Under the pieces are notes generated by a model. That model was not told where the DNA came from, did no database searches, and was given only the letters and a program-made list of their open reading frames with translations. A DNA stretch of 36,973 nucleotides from JBCCWF01 sp038520475 (GTDB lineage: Bacteria > Cyanobacteriota > Cyanobacteriia > CAKZMO01): contig JBCBLF010000016.1 of NCBI GenBank assembly GCA_038520475.1, positions 1 through 36,973 of the forward strand, written 5' to 3'. The position numbers were made by a program, and so were the translations under genes. Numbering within the stretch: the stretch's first letter is position 1; each line of letters begins with the position of its first letter. Below, in pieces: positions 1 through 7,663 of the stretch.

Positions 1-566
1 AGCCCAATTTCGGGAAGCAGCTCTTCTCCGTCCCCAAGAGCTACAAAATCCAGGAAATCAGCGTAGGGTTCTGGATTTCCGGTTGCTGTTTGTCCGCCAG
101 CAAAAATCAGTGGATAACTTCCGTTTATCACATCCCAGCGTGCATCAGGCTCAGCTGCATTGCGCTCTTTCCACGTTAACGGAATGTCAGCAAGGCTCAG
201 CATTTCAAGAATGTTGGTCGCCCCCAGTTCATAACTCAAGCTAAAGCCTAAGATATCGAAATCAGTCAGCGATCGCCGTGCTTCGACAGCAAATAGTGGC
301 GTCTGTGAAGCTCTGAGCTTTTCCGAAAGATCGGGCGCCGGTAGATATGCGCGATCGCAAAGTTGTCGAGGCTGAGTATTTAAGATGCTGTAGAGAATAA
401 TGTGTCCAAGATTTGATGCCCCTACCTCGTACACTTCAGGGTAAGTCAACACCCAGCGGACAACCGCATCATGCCAATTTTTATGATAAGCACCTTGCTC
501 GTTGCCAAGGTACCGAGCAGGCTTCAGAACATCAGAATTCAGAAATTGTTCAACTGCAATTGTCAC
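1..566 (-). CDS. B12-binding-type radical SAM protein (TIGR03960-like), 5' part only
   Basis: The gene starts at a GTG (codon 564-566) and runs off the left edge, so only about 188 N-terminal residues are visible. An in-frame TGA two codons upstream of the GTG fixes this start. Readable stretches include LKPARYLGNE near the N terminus, YPEVYEVGASNLGHIILY, DILGFSLSYELGATNILEML, and FAGGQTATGNPEPYADF followed by ALGDGEELLPEIG. This is the N-terminal, cobalamin-binding-like domain that precedes the radical SAM domain in the TIGR03960 family, whose function is not established; the CxxxCxxC motif would lie outside the window. The assignment rests on remembered family motifs and is fairly secure at family level. 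Nothing indicates its substrate. Confidence 0.85.
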   Translation of the reverse strand, partial: MTIAVEQFLNSDVLKPARYLGNEQGAYHKNWHDAVVRWVLTYPEVYEVGASNLGHIILYSILNTQPRQLCDRAYLPAPDLSEKLRASQTPLFAVEARRSLTDFDILGFSLSYELGATNILEMLSLADIPLTWKERNAAEPDARWDVINGSYPLIFAGGQTATGNPEPYADFLDFVALGDGEELLPEIG

Positions 567-977
567 AGATCACCAACACCTTGAACGAAACACCATATGA
601 GTAACCCCAGGCCCATCAGCAACTAGAGCATCATCCCAAATGAATTGGGAAAAGGTTGTAGGCTCTTATTTTAACAATCGCTACTTGTAAATCTCTCTAT
701 TCATTTAAGCTCACTTAGCCATCTCGGTGGATGATAAACCAGTCAAAACTTAAAATTGCGAGCAGTGACCGTGTGCTCAAATGTCTTTGCCCAACATTAG
801 AAAACCCTATCGTTCATCATGCTGATACAAATAGGTCACCCCCTGCCCCACAGTAACGATTCTGCATTGAAAGCCGTGCTAAACAAAAATATTAAAAAGC
901 GACTTGAGCAATGCTCAAACCGCTTTTTATCAAGATACATGACTCAAATATTTTAATTTTTGAAATTGAACCTGAAA
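567..977. other. Intergenic spacer between the radical SAM gene and the STAS gene
   Basis: The spacer lies upstream of the leftward radical SAM gene and downstream of the leftward STAS gene. It contains the STAS terminator near 886-929. I see no other gene, tRNA or convincing promoter in it. Confidence 0.6.
886..929 (-). terminator. Rho-independent terminator of the STAS gene
   Basis: Read on the minus strand, GCGGTTTGAGC-att-GCTCAAGTCGC forms a stem of about eleven pairs with a three-base loop (one G-T wobble). It is preceded by AAAAA and followed by TTTTTAATATTTTT. It sits about 50 bases after the STAS stop codon. Stem plus U-run makes this the most classical intrinsic terminator in the window, and the flanking A and T runs would let it work in both directions. 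Confidence 0.88.
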
Positions 978-1331
978 CTAGGCCGCAATAGCTGTCGGCA
1001 AAGCTAGCTCCTGAGACTGAATAATGCCATCAACAACATCAACAGCTTGGTCAACCTGACTGAGCTCTAGGATAATCTGAATTGACTGTGGAACGTTTGC
1101 AAGCGCAAAGGTCTTGCCATTCTCACTTGCAACATTCAGAACCGAGATCAGTGCGACTAGACCTGCACTATCTAGTGACTCGACGTCAGTCATATCAGCA
1201 ACCAACATAGAGCAATGCTGATTCTTCAATACTTGCTCCAAACTCTGCTGAAGCTTCTCAGCATTCAGGTCATTTAGATGACCTGACAACCTTGCACACT
1301 CAACACCAGAATTCAGTAATTTCTTGTTCAT
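978..1331 (-). CDS. STAS-domain protein (anti-sigma-factor antagonist type)
   Basis: The product is 117 residues, the usual size of a stand-alone STAS domain of the SpoIIAA/RsbV type. The diagnostic region is LVADMTDVESLDSAGLVAL at about residues 43-61: the D-S-A-G-L core holds the serine that is phosphorylated in classical anti-anti-sigma factors, here Ser55. N-terminal residues fit the first beta strand (VECARLSGHLNDLNAEKLQQ). Family knowledge suggests reversible phosphorylation by a HPK/RsbW-type kinase or PP2C-type phosphatase partner, but neither partner is encoded nearby, so its pathway is unknown. The start ATG has no strong Shine-Dalgarno sequence. It is transcribed alone and ends in a strong terminator. 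Cyanobacterial STAS proteins can also serve in chemotaxis or polysaccharide-secretion pathways. Confidence 0.88.
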   Translation of the reverse strand: MNKKLLNSGVECARLSGHLNDLNAEKLQQSLEQVLKNQHCSMLVADMTDVESLDSAGLVALISVLNVASENGKTFALANVPQSIQIILELSQVDQAVDVVDGIIQSQELALPTAIAA

Positions 1332-1800
1332 AATGTCAGACTTACACCACTTAGAACATCAAACACCCGATGAAACGCTCAGCTATTGCTTGAACGAATT
1401 CGATGCATACTCAAACAAACGTAAAGTCATGTAACACTCGATTAACATGATTAACATGATAATAGTTTGCTTTACATGCTCCTTTTGGAAGGTATTAGAG
1501 ATTACGAACAATTGTGCTTAATGTGCTCTATTCCTCTTCGGGCGACATTCAACGACAACGTGCATGGGTCTGAATCAACGCTCTCACTACCTTTCCCGAT
1601 GGTCCTTATGGTTAGATATGCCTATTGACTTTTGTTTACTTAGTTAGACACAGACAAACCCTGAATCATTTGTGGTAGCGTCGCTATCTACAGAATATCC
1701 CTTTGTTTGCTTATTCTATAAGAAATTCTTATCGATTCTCACTCGTCAATTCCACATCGATCCAAGCTTGAGGATAGTAGCAAGGGAAAATCTATCCACA

Positions 1801-1871
1801 GCTCCATTTCTTAGTAGAGTTTGCAAAGTCATGTCACCACGAGATTTGCAAACTCTACTAAGAAATGGAGC
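1801..1871. repeat. Perfect 27-bp inverted repeat with 17-base loop
   Basis: The left arm at 1801-1827 (starting GCTCCATTTCTTAGTAGAGT) is the exact reverse complement of the right arm at 1845-1871, with 17 bases at 1828-1844 between them. No mismatch occurs in 27 pairs. There is no T-run after either arm, so it is not a classical terminator. As RNA it would be a long fully paired hairpin, the type of structure cut by RNase III. No recognised gene ends nearby on either strand. Confidence 0.9.
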
Positions 1872-1939
1872 GCCTCCTATCGAGTGATAAAGATTCAAGC
1901 AGAAGAAATTAACTCTTTTATTGGTGTTTCACTGCGTAG

Positions 1940-1981
1940 AGCCTGGGAGGTCTGTGATTTAAATCACAGACCTCCCAGGCT
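1940..1981. repeat. Perfect 42-bp palindrome
   Basis: Bases 1940-1981 read the same on both strands: AGCCTGGGAGGTCTGTGATT is followed directly by the centre TTAA-type turn and its reverse complement, with no spacer. The match can be extended by a wobble and two further pairs to 1937-1984. As RNA it would form a stem of about 22 pairs with a tight loop, followed on the plus strand by TTTAATC. It may act as a terminator, but no gene upstream on the plus strand is recognised. Confidence 0.9.
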
Positions 1982-2212
1982 TTAATCACCCAGCTCTATC
2001 TCAAAAACTAGGATGATATCTCTGGTTAACATTACAAAATTGTATTGATTTAGCGTGTTGTTGACTTTGATTCAACTACCGATGAAGCGAGGTAACCGAC
2101 TCTTTTCGAGAACTTCAAAACGCTCTCATCTAAGCTTGCTTCAGTAACAACACCTGTACATGTGCTGCGAGACTTGTCTCAAAAATGCACTGATAAAGAG
2201 AGGTATCCTCCC

Positions 2213-2419
2213 ATGCTCAAAGCCCCTAGCCCTATCCGTTGTCTCGTAGAAAAAGTACTCGATACGAAGCAGCTTACACCTGCAATTGAGCATGAAATTA
2301 ATAGCGAATTGACTAAGCTTGGTTACATTTCAGAAATTGATTATGAAGCCCTAGAATTGTTAATGGAATTCATGGATGAAGGTCTGGTCCGTCTTGTGCC
2401 TAGTGCACCCATGTTCTAA
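2213..2419 (+). CDS. Small conserved cyanobacterial protein of unknown function
   Basis: The product is 68 residues. I chose the ATG at 2213 because GAGAGG lies about 9 bases upstream. The frame can be opened further upstream at a GTG (2162), but those residues look non-conserved. The sequence is helix-rich and acidic: IRCLVEKVLDTKQLTPAIEHEI, then EIDYEALELLMEFMDEGLVRLV. The pattern of a 'VEKVL...LTP...EIN' helix followed by 'Y.AL..LM..M..G.VRLV' resembles a family of roughly 65-residue proteins common in cyanobacteria, for which no function is known to me. A strong hairpin terminator follows. It appears to be a single-gene unit. Confidence 0.72.
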   Translation: MLKAPSPIRCLVEKVLDTKQLTPAIEHEINSELTKLGYISEIDYEALELLMEFMDEGLVRLVPSAPMF

Positions 2420-2815
2420 CGTTGCGCACATTCCTTCAAGCACTGCCTTAATACTCAATTCTTTAGAAGCCAGTTAAAGACGAGGGGGAGTCCCACTAGC
2501 GGGACTCCCCCTCGTCTTGATTTAAGAGCAGGGCTTATGTAGTAGAACGGGTTTTCGTAGGCTGCATCCGCAAGAAACCGTCCCAAATATTTAGAACTGC
2601 ATCGGTCCAGAAAAAGAAAAGTTTGCAGCTGAGACTAGGGGATGCTCTACCTAGATGGCACAGGCGTCGAGAATTTACGCAAACCCTGTGATTCAATAAA
2701 TGTAAGAATCTGTTATGTCATTCTCCACATGAATGTCTTACATGTTCTATCTGTTATGGAGCTTGCCCAATCAGCAGGCATTGTACTAACCCATTCGTCG
2801 TAAGCGAGAAAGAGA
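2420..2815. other. Spacer upstream of ictB
   Basis: It holds the terminator hairpin at 2479-2520. A weaker imperfect hairpin (CACAGG...CCTGTG) lies near 2659-2688, before ictB. I see no gene in it. Confidence 0.55.
2479..2520 (+). terminator. Strong GC-rich hairpin terminator after the small gene
   Basis: An 18-bp perfect stem (left arm 2479-2496, AAGACGAGGGGGAGTCCC) closes a six-base loop ACTAGC, with the right arm at 2503-2520. It lies 60 bases after the stop codon at 2419. The T-run is short (TTGATTT), as is often seen in cyanobacteria, so termination is inferred mainly from the stem and position. Confidence 0.75.
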
Positions 2816-4207
2816 ATGAATCGAGCATGGTCTATCTTTACGCTTCAAGATACCGTTGCATCAAGATGGATACAGTCCAGTCTCTTCAATTGGGTTAGTA
2901 GTTATTTTCGGCAATGGCATAAGGCCAGCTGGGTCCTTCAATGGACGGAGACAATTGGGATTCTTCTCGTTGGTCTCGTTTTTGGGCTTGCTCCATTTGT
3001 ATCCACGACGATGATTGGCATTTTGCTACTATGCTGTGCCGGGTTCTGGGTCGTGTTGACATTGACAGATTCAGATGGCCTAAACATCACTCCGATTCAT
3101 ATTCCTGTTGGAGTGTATTGGGCGATCGCCACAATTGCCACTGCATTCTCAGACGTGCGATCGCAAGCCATCGAAGGATGGATTAAGTTCACGCTCTACT
3201 TGCTTCTCTTTTTGCTCTTATCGAGGCTAATGCGATCGCCTCAATGTCGCACAATCGTAATTTCCGTCTATTTACTCGTCGCAACGTTTGTTAGCATTTT
3301 TGGTCTACGGCAGTGGATTTTTGGAGTGGATGCCCTAGCCACATGGGTTGATCCAGAATCATCTCTTGCTGGAACAACACGCGTTTATAGTTACTTGGGA
3401 AATCCAAATCTACTGGCTGGATACCTCATTCCAGCGGTTATCTTAAGCGCAGCCGCTATCTTCTTCTGGAAAGCGTGGGGACTCAAACTGCTATCGGTGG
3501 TCATGTTGTTCACCAATATGGCTTGCCTCGTCTTCACCTTTAGTCGAGGAGGGTGGATTGGATTTGTGGTTGCAGGGTTTGCATTTTTGCTACTGCTCAT
3601 CTATTGGATTCTGCCGAAGTTGCCACGTTTCTGGTCCATATGGCTGATGCCAATCGTCTTGGGGGGAACAACAACATTTCTAACCATTGCTGTCTCAACC
3701 GTTGAGCCATTGAGAGATAGAGTATCCAGTATCTTTGCAGGCCGCGAAGACAGCAGCAATAACTTTAGAATTAATGTCTGGAACTCAGTCATAGAGATGA
3801 TTCAGGCACGGCCTATATTAGGAATTGGCCCTGGCAACGATGCGTTTAATGCTGTCTATCCCTACTATCAAGAACCAAACTTTACGGCCCTCAGTGCTTA
3901 CTCAGTCTATTTAGAAATTGCAGTTGAAACTGGATTTGTGGGTCTAGCTTGCTTTTTCTGGCTCATGCTGGTCACCTTTAGCCACGGGTGGAAACAGATG
4001 AACCGGCTGCGCGCCATTCGACATCAAGATGGATTCTGGCTTATGGCGGCGATCGCCACTATGGTTGGAATGTTGGCCCACGGACTTGTTGACACGGTCT
4101 GGTATCGTCCACAGGTCAGTACTTTATGGTGGTTGATGATTGCACTGGTCGCCAGCTATGTCGCAAACGATCAGGAACGCCAGCAGCATACACCCAACAA
4201 ACCATAG
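2816..4207 (+). CDS. ictB: IctB family putative bicarbonate transporter / O-antigen ligase-like membrane protein
   Basis: This is a polytopic inner-membrane protein of 463 residues with about ten hydrophobic segments, starting near residue 45 (TIGILLVGLVFGLAPF). The Wzy_C/O-antigen ligase-like core is visible: YSYLGNPNLLAGYLIPA, FTFSRGGWIGFVVAGF and ILGIGPGNDAFNAVYPYY. Those features match the IctB family, originally proposed to take part in inorganic carbon accumulation in Synechococcus; direct transport activity has been doubted, and structural similarity to polysaccharide ligases leaves the true reaction open. The ATG is preceded by GAGAAAGAGA. The next gene, an ABC substrate-binding lipoprotein, begins 66 bases downstream on the same strand, so co-transcription is possible. 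Family assignment is secure, function less so. Confidence 0.93.
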   Translation: MNRAWSIFTLQDTVASRWIQSSLFNWVSSYFRQWHKASWVLQWTETIGILLVGLVFGLAPFVSTTMIGILLLCCAGFWVVLTLTDSDGLNITPIHIPVGVYWAIATIATAFSDVRSQAIEGWIKFTLYLLLFLLLSRLMRSPQCRTIVISVYLLVATFVSIFGLRQWIFGVDALATWVDPESSLAGTTRVYSYLGNPNLLAGYLIPAVILSAAAIFFWKAWGLKLLSVVMLFTNMACLVFTFSRGGWIGFVVAGFAFLLLLIYWILPKLPRFWSIWLMPIVLGGTTTFLTIAVSTVEPLRDRVSSIFAGREDSSNNFRINVWNSVIEMIQARPILGIGPGNDAFNAVYPYYQEPNFTALSAYSVYLEIAVETGFVGLACFFWLMLVTFSHGWKQMNRLRAIRHQDGFWLMAAIATMVGMLAHGLVDTVWYRPQVSTLWWLMIALVASYVANDQERQQHTPNKP

Positions 4208-4210
4208 TGT

Positions 4211-4235
4211 GTTTTTCCGGACTCGATGGAAAAAG
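4211..4235 (+). terminator. Possible weak hairpin between ictB and the lipoprotein gene
   Basis: TTTTTCC-ggactcgat-GGAAAAA gives seven pairs with a nine-base loop directly after the ictB stop. It is AT-rich and lacks a T-run after the stem, so it may only attenuate read-through. Confidence 0.3.
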
Positions 4236-4273
4236 AAGCGAAATGACTTGATAGCATTCCTTCAAATATCTCC

Positions 4274-5920
4274 ATGCAGTCCAGCATCTACAATCAAGCG
4301 CCACAACCACGACAGCCCCGTTGGAGTTGCCGTTGGAGCTGCTGGCAACAGCTTTTGCTTGTCATCGCAGCGTTCGGTACCACTGCCTGCCACTCTTTAG
4401 CACAATCAGCACCCATCAGTGAACGGAGCGATCGCCCCAATGAAATGACTTGGGCACGCCCGTATGACATTGACGTGCTTCATCCTCATCGGACAACCAA
4501 CATTTTTGCGTGGCAAATCATCGATCAGCTCTATGACACGTTGCTCACATTTGATGAAGACGGCAACATCGTTCCAAACTTAGCTAAAGATTGGCAGATT
4601 AGCGAAGATGGCCGAACGATTCGCTTTTATCTGCATAACGACATTCAGTGTCACGACGGCACCGCCTTCGATTCAGCAGATGTCAAATATACGGTCGAAC
4701 AAGCGCTAGGAAGCGATCGACCCAGCCACACGGCAACAAACTGGGGCGCGATTACTCAATTGACCGTGATTGATCCGCATCGAGTTGATATTCAGTTTTC
4801 AGAACCGTTCGCACCGTTCATTCCCTTCATGGCTGATCCGTTTGCCAGTATGCTGTGCGACTCAACACCAACATCCGAAGCTGATGACGAACTTCAAGTC
4901 GCTATCGGAACAGGGCCGTGGACTGTCGAGCGATGGACACCCGGAAAGGAACTCATTCTTGAACCGAATCCAACCTATATCAATCGAGGTCGCCCTGTTG
5001 ACAATCCGGGGGCTCCATACCTCGATCGACTCATTATTGAAACCGTGCCTGAGGCTTTCTCTAGAGTGTCCAACCTCAGATGGAATGACGCAGACCTCAT
5101 TACAGACCCACCCATTGATGAGGTCGAGGCATTGCGACAAAATCGTGATATCTCGCTTCATCTTGCCGATAATACCGGGCAAAATATCTTTTTTCAGTTC
5201 ACGGCTACCCGTCCTCCCTTTGACGATATCCGTGCTCGACAGGCGATCGCCCATGCGCTGCACCCAGAAGCTGCCATTCTAGAAACTTTTGATGGACTCG
5301 CAAAACGAGAGCATTGTCCAGTCGCAGATGGAGTCATCGGGAATGATCCGGACTGGTGTGCTCAACAAGGCTATGGCTACGACCCTGAACGGGCGATCGC
5401 CCTACTCTCACAACTGGGCTATGGTCCTGAGAATCCTCTGGAACTCAATCTCATTACTTGGAGCGGCGATCATCGCGAAGATATTTTGACCATCTTCCAG
5501 CAGCAGCTTGCTGAAGTTGGCATTCAAGCAACCGCTGACTTTATGGATATCAGCACACTCAATGCCCGTGTACAACTTAACAATACGAAAGAAACCGGAC
5601 CCGGCACCCTCGATCTAATGGGGTGGTCGTGGTATGACGCTGATATCTTACACGCCCTGTGGCACTCACCAGGAGCCTACGGCGGATATCAGTCACCTCA
5701 ACTCGACGCACTCCTTCAGGAGACACGAGAAACAGTCAAGCCCAATCTCCGGCTCGAAAAAATACAGGCGGTTCAAGCCTATTTGTTAGAAAATGCGGTT
5801 GTGGTTCCAATCTACACCCCTGGATGGCTCTGGATTTACGCAACCAAGTCAGAGCTAGAAGGATTTAAGGTCGGGGCGTTTAATCGTCCTTTATTTAATG
5901 ATGTTCGTTGGAAGCCATGA
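4274..5920 (+). CDS. Peptide/nickel-type ABC transporter substrate-binding lipoprotein (SBP_bac_5)
   Basis: The product is 548 residues, typical of family 5 solute-binding proteins (DppA/OppA/NikA). The N terminus has a basic region, a hydrophobic stretch QQLLLVIAAFG and a lipobox-like TTAC with Cys39, suggesting a lipid-anchored periplasmic protein. Family signatures include DPHRVDIQFSEPFAPFIPFM, PNLAKDWQISEDGRTIRFYL, GTGPWTVERWTPGKELILEPNP and the C-terminal VVVPIYTPGWLWIYA. The ligand is probably a peptide or other small organic molecule, but it cannot be told from sequence by eye. No permease or ATPase genes are adjacent, which is common in cyanobacteria. The stop codon TGA overlaps the start of a HIP1 octamer. 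It lies 66 bases after ictB on the same strand. Confidence 0.9.
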   Translation: MQSSIYNQAPQPRQPRWSCRWSCWQQLLLVIAAFGTTACHSLAQSAPISERSDRPNEMTWARPYDIDVLHPHRTTNIFAWQIIDQLYDTLLTFDEDGNIVPNLAKDWQISEDGRTIRFYLHNDIQCHDGTAFDSADVKYTVEQALGSDRPSHTATNWGAITQLTVIDPHRVDIQFSEPFAPFIPFMADPFASMLCDSTPTSEADDELQVAIGTGPWTVERWTPGKELILEPNPTYINRGRPVDNPGAPYLDRLIIETVPEAFSRVSNLRWNDADLITDPPIDEVEALRQNRDISLHLADNTGQNIFFQFTATRPPFDDIRARQAIAHALHPEAAILETFDGLAKREHCPVADGVIGNDPDWCAQQGYGYDPERAIALLSQLGYGPENPLELNLITWSGDHREDILTIFQQQLAEVGIQATADFMDISTLNARVQLNNTKETGPGTLDLMGWSWYDADILHALWHSPGAYGGYQSPQLDALLQETRETVKPNLRLEKIQAVQAYLLENAVVVPIYTPGWLWIYATKSELEGFKVGAFNRPLFNDVRWKP

Positions 5921-5952
5921 GCGATCGCCATCATTATCAACGACATCAACGC

Positions 5953-6090
5953 CTAGAATGCATATGCTGTCTGTAAGGCCCATACAATCAGGAACGCAAT
6001 GCTGCCTAGAATTAACACACCAGAAACAACGACAGCTGGCAAAGTATCAGCGCCGTCAAATTTCATAGTTCCCCTGTTTTGTTGAGTCAT
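5953..6090 (-). CDS. 45-residue single-span membrane protein, unidentified
   Basis: The minus strand carries ATG at 6088-6090 and TAG at 5953-5955 with a strong Shine-Dalgarno sequence, GAGGAGTGAACC just before the ATG. The protein begins MTQQNRGTMKFDGADTLPA and continues into a hydrophobic helix VVVSGVLILGSIAFLIVWAL, ending QTAYAF. The layout (short polar N terminus, one transmembrane helix, very short tail) is that of accessory subunits of photosynthetic or NDH-1 complexes. I do not recognise it as PetG/L/M/N, PsaI/J/M/X or a Psb small subunit; an NDH-1 small subunit such as NdhQ is only a guess. It faces the lipoprotein gene tail to tail and has a 541-base upstream spacer. Confidence 0.8.
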   Translation of the reverse strand: MTQQNRGTMKFDGADTLPAVVVSGVLILGSIAFLIVWALQTAYAF

Positions 6091-6631
6091 GGTTCACTCC
6101 TCTATTACAGAATTAACGATTCTCGATCGACAGCATGAGCGTCCTATAGCGTTCAGAAATCTCGTTAACTAGCACCGTTTCAACGTTGTGCTGAACTAAC
6201 ACGTGATCTGTCAACAGTTCTGTTCCTCCAGTTCTTCGAGCCGGCGAAACATTTAATCGTTGGGGTATCTAATTCACGAGTAGGCTCACAACACTTAAGC
6301 TCCACAACACTATTGAGTGCGCCCATTCCGAACAATCATGATCCTTGCTAAATGGTGTGACTCGCCATCTGAACAATCATCTTCTTAGCTCGTTGCTTCA
6401 GATCTGTTCAAATCGACAGACAATTCACCTTATCTGTTGGCCAGCGCCACTTCACCCTTATTCCAAGATTGCCTAAAGATTGGGAAGACCCTTCATCTTT
6501 TAGCGAATTCTTTGGGATTGCTCACGCCAATCAAGAGAACATGCAAAAAATTTAACCACTTGACATCAAACCCTGTGCTTAACATCACATCTTTTACTGA
6601 ACGTCTATTTCTCGATATTGGCTGAATCATT
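6091..6631. other. Spacer upstream of the 45-residue protein
   Basis: The spacer lies between tsaE (which ends here) and the 45-residue gene, both leftward. Apart from the strong ribosome binding site just before 6090 I see no hairpin, tRNA or gene. The open frame at 6437-6625 has no convincing start signal or recognisable protein. Confidence 0.5.
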
Positions 6632-7225
6632 TCATCTTTCGCGCGTCGGACTTAACTCAAGCGACGATAGTTGACTCCACACGGTTGTCATAGCCTCAGG
6701 GTAGTCTCCTTCAAGTGTCACAACCGCTGTCCGACATTCATCAGTCTGTTCCAGTAATGAATTCGCTGAAGCGTTTGGAAGTGACTCAACTCTCTCTGGG
6801 AGAGATGACAAGGACGGAATCTGGCTGAGAGAAATCGTCATCGCATGGGGAGGGCGATCGCTCAACCGATTCGCCCACTCAATCACGACGATGCCAGGTT
6901 CATATTCGGCTTCGTCCCAATACTGCTCGATGATCAATGTTTTGATATGTGAATCGTTTAATCGATACAAATCAAAGTGATACAGCGGAACCCGTCCAGA
7001 ACCATACTCATTGACCAGCACAAATGTCGGGCTGATGATTTCGTCTAAAATGCTAAGACCTTGACCAATAGCTTTGACTAAGGTTGTTTTTCCGCTGCCC
7101 AGTTCACCCTGTAAGAGAACAATACTGCCAGCCGGAAGCGATCGACCTAGCAAGTGGCCAAGCTGGAATGTTTCTTGTAGAGTCGACAAGCTCAGCGTGA
7201 TTGTAGAACCGTTTTCTATCGTCAT
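6632..7225 (-). CDS. tsaE: tRNA threonylcarbamoyladenosine biosynthesis ATPase TsaE
   Basis: TsaE is the ATPase that works with TsaB and TsaD to place threonylcarbamoyl on A37 of ANN-reading tRNAs in the cytoplasm. The protein has the Walker A motif GELGSGKTT at residues 40-48, the switch/threonine region SPTFVLVNEY and the conserved YHFDLYRL, then VVIEWANRLSDRPP with the Walker B-like glutamate. These match TsaE/YjeE closely. The family is usually near 150 residues; this one has 197, with a non-conserved C-terminal tail of about 50 residues (containing TAVVTLEGDYPEAMTTVWSQ). No partner tsa gene is adjacent. The start ATG has only a weak ribosome binding site. Confidence 0.93.
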   Translation of the reverse strand: MTIENGSTITLSLSTLQETFQLGHLLGRSLPAGSIVLLQGELGSGKTTLVKAIGQGLSILDEIISPTFVLVNEYGSGRVPLYHFDLYRLNDSHIKTLIIEQYWDEAEYEPGIVVIEWANRLSDRPPHAMTISLSQIPSLSSLPERVESLPNASANSLLEQTDECRTAVVTLEGDYPEAMTTVWSQLSSLELSPTRER

Positions 7226-7663
7226 TTCAGCTTATTGATCTGGCCTCAGCAAGACTGACATCATCTTGATCAAGACTGACGCAAGTCTTCCATATCTCTT
7301 CCATTTTTATGAGTGTTGGCGCACCAATCATAAAAATGCTTCAATCCTATTGGTATTTCGCACATGGTTGATGAAGGCAGCTCTCGCCACTCGCACGCAG
7401 CCCAATTAAAAATGGACGCGTGCTTGGCGCTTAACCTCACACACATCCATTAAACTTGCACTAAAAATTGGCTAAGGTCACAGCCGCTCAGTAACTAAAA
7501 GCTTAGTGCTCCACATCAGCGCTCTAAATAGACAAAAGCTCTTCATTGGCTCAGCGAAATGACAGAAAGAAACAATTGAGTTTCGCTATCCATTAAGCAA
7601 CCAATTCAACCAGCAGCCTATTCAGAAAGCTTCACATCGCTGACAGCGTGAACATTTCATGAA
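7226..7663. other. Spacer between cp12 and tsaE
   Basis: This spacer is downstream of cp12 and upstream of tsaE, both leftward. It contains a hairpin at 7302-7338 and, next to it, the motif ACTGACGCAAGT at 7275-7286, which recurs in two other spacers of the window. A weaker 7-bp inverted repeat (AGCGAAA...TTTCGCT) lies near 7553-7587. No gene was seen. Confidence 0.5.
7302..7338. repeat. Hairpin with 11-bp perfect stem (cp12-tsaE spacer)
   Basis: CATTTTTATGA at 7302-7312 pairs exactly with TCATAAAAATG at 7328-7338. The 15-base loop can pair further (TTGG with CCAA). It might end the cp12 transcript, but it lies more than 300 bases after the cp12 stop, so it may instead belong to the repeat family noted in the findings. 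Confidence 0.6.

Larger units (their letters stand above)
1332..2212. other. 880-base spacer with orphan hairpins
   Basis: This long spacer separates the divergent STAS gene and the small gene at 2213. A 9-base tandem repeat (GATTAACAT twice) lies at 1440-1457, in the likely STAS promoter region. Two exceptionally perfect inverted repeats lie at 1801-1871 and 1940-1981 and are listed separately. The one open frame of note (1672-1887, GTG start, no ribosome binding site) does not look like a gene. Confidence 0.6.

Noticed and set aside
1672..1887. 71-codon open frame with GTG start over the 27-bp inverted repeat
   Set aside because: No ribosome binding site, no recognisable protein, and a quarter of it is inverted-repeat sequence.
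6437..6625. 62-codon open frame in the spacer before tsaE's 3' end
   Set aside because: No start signal and no conserved-looking sequence; opposite to the local gene direction.
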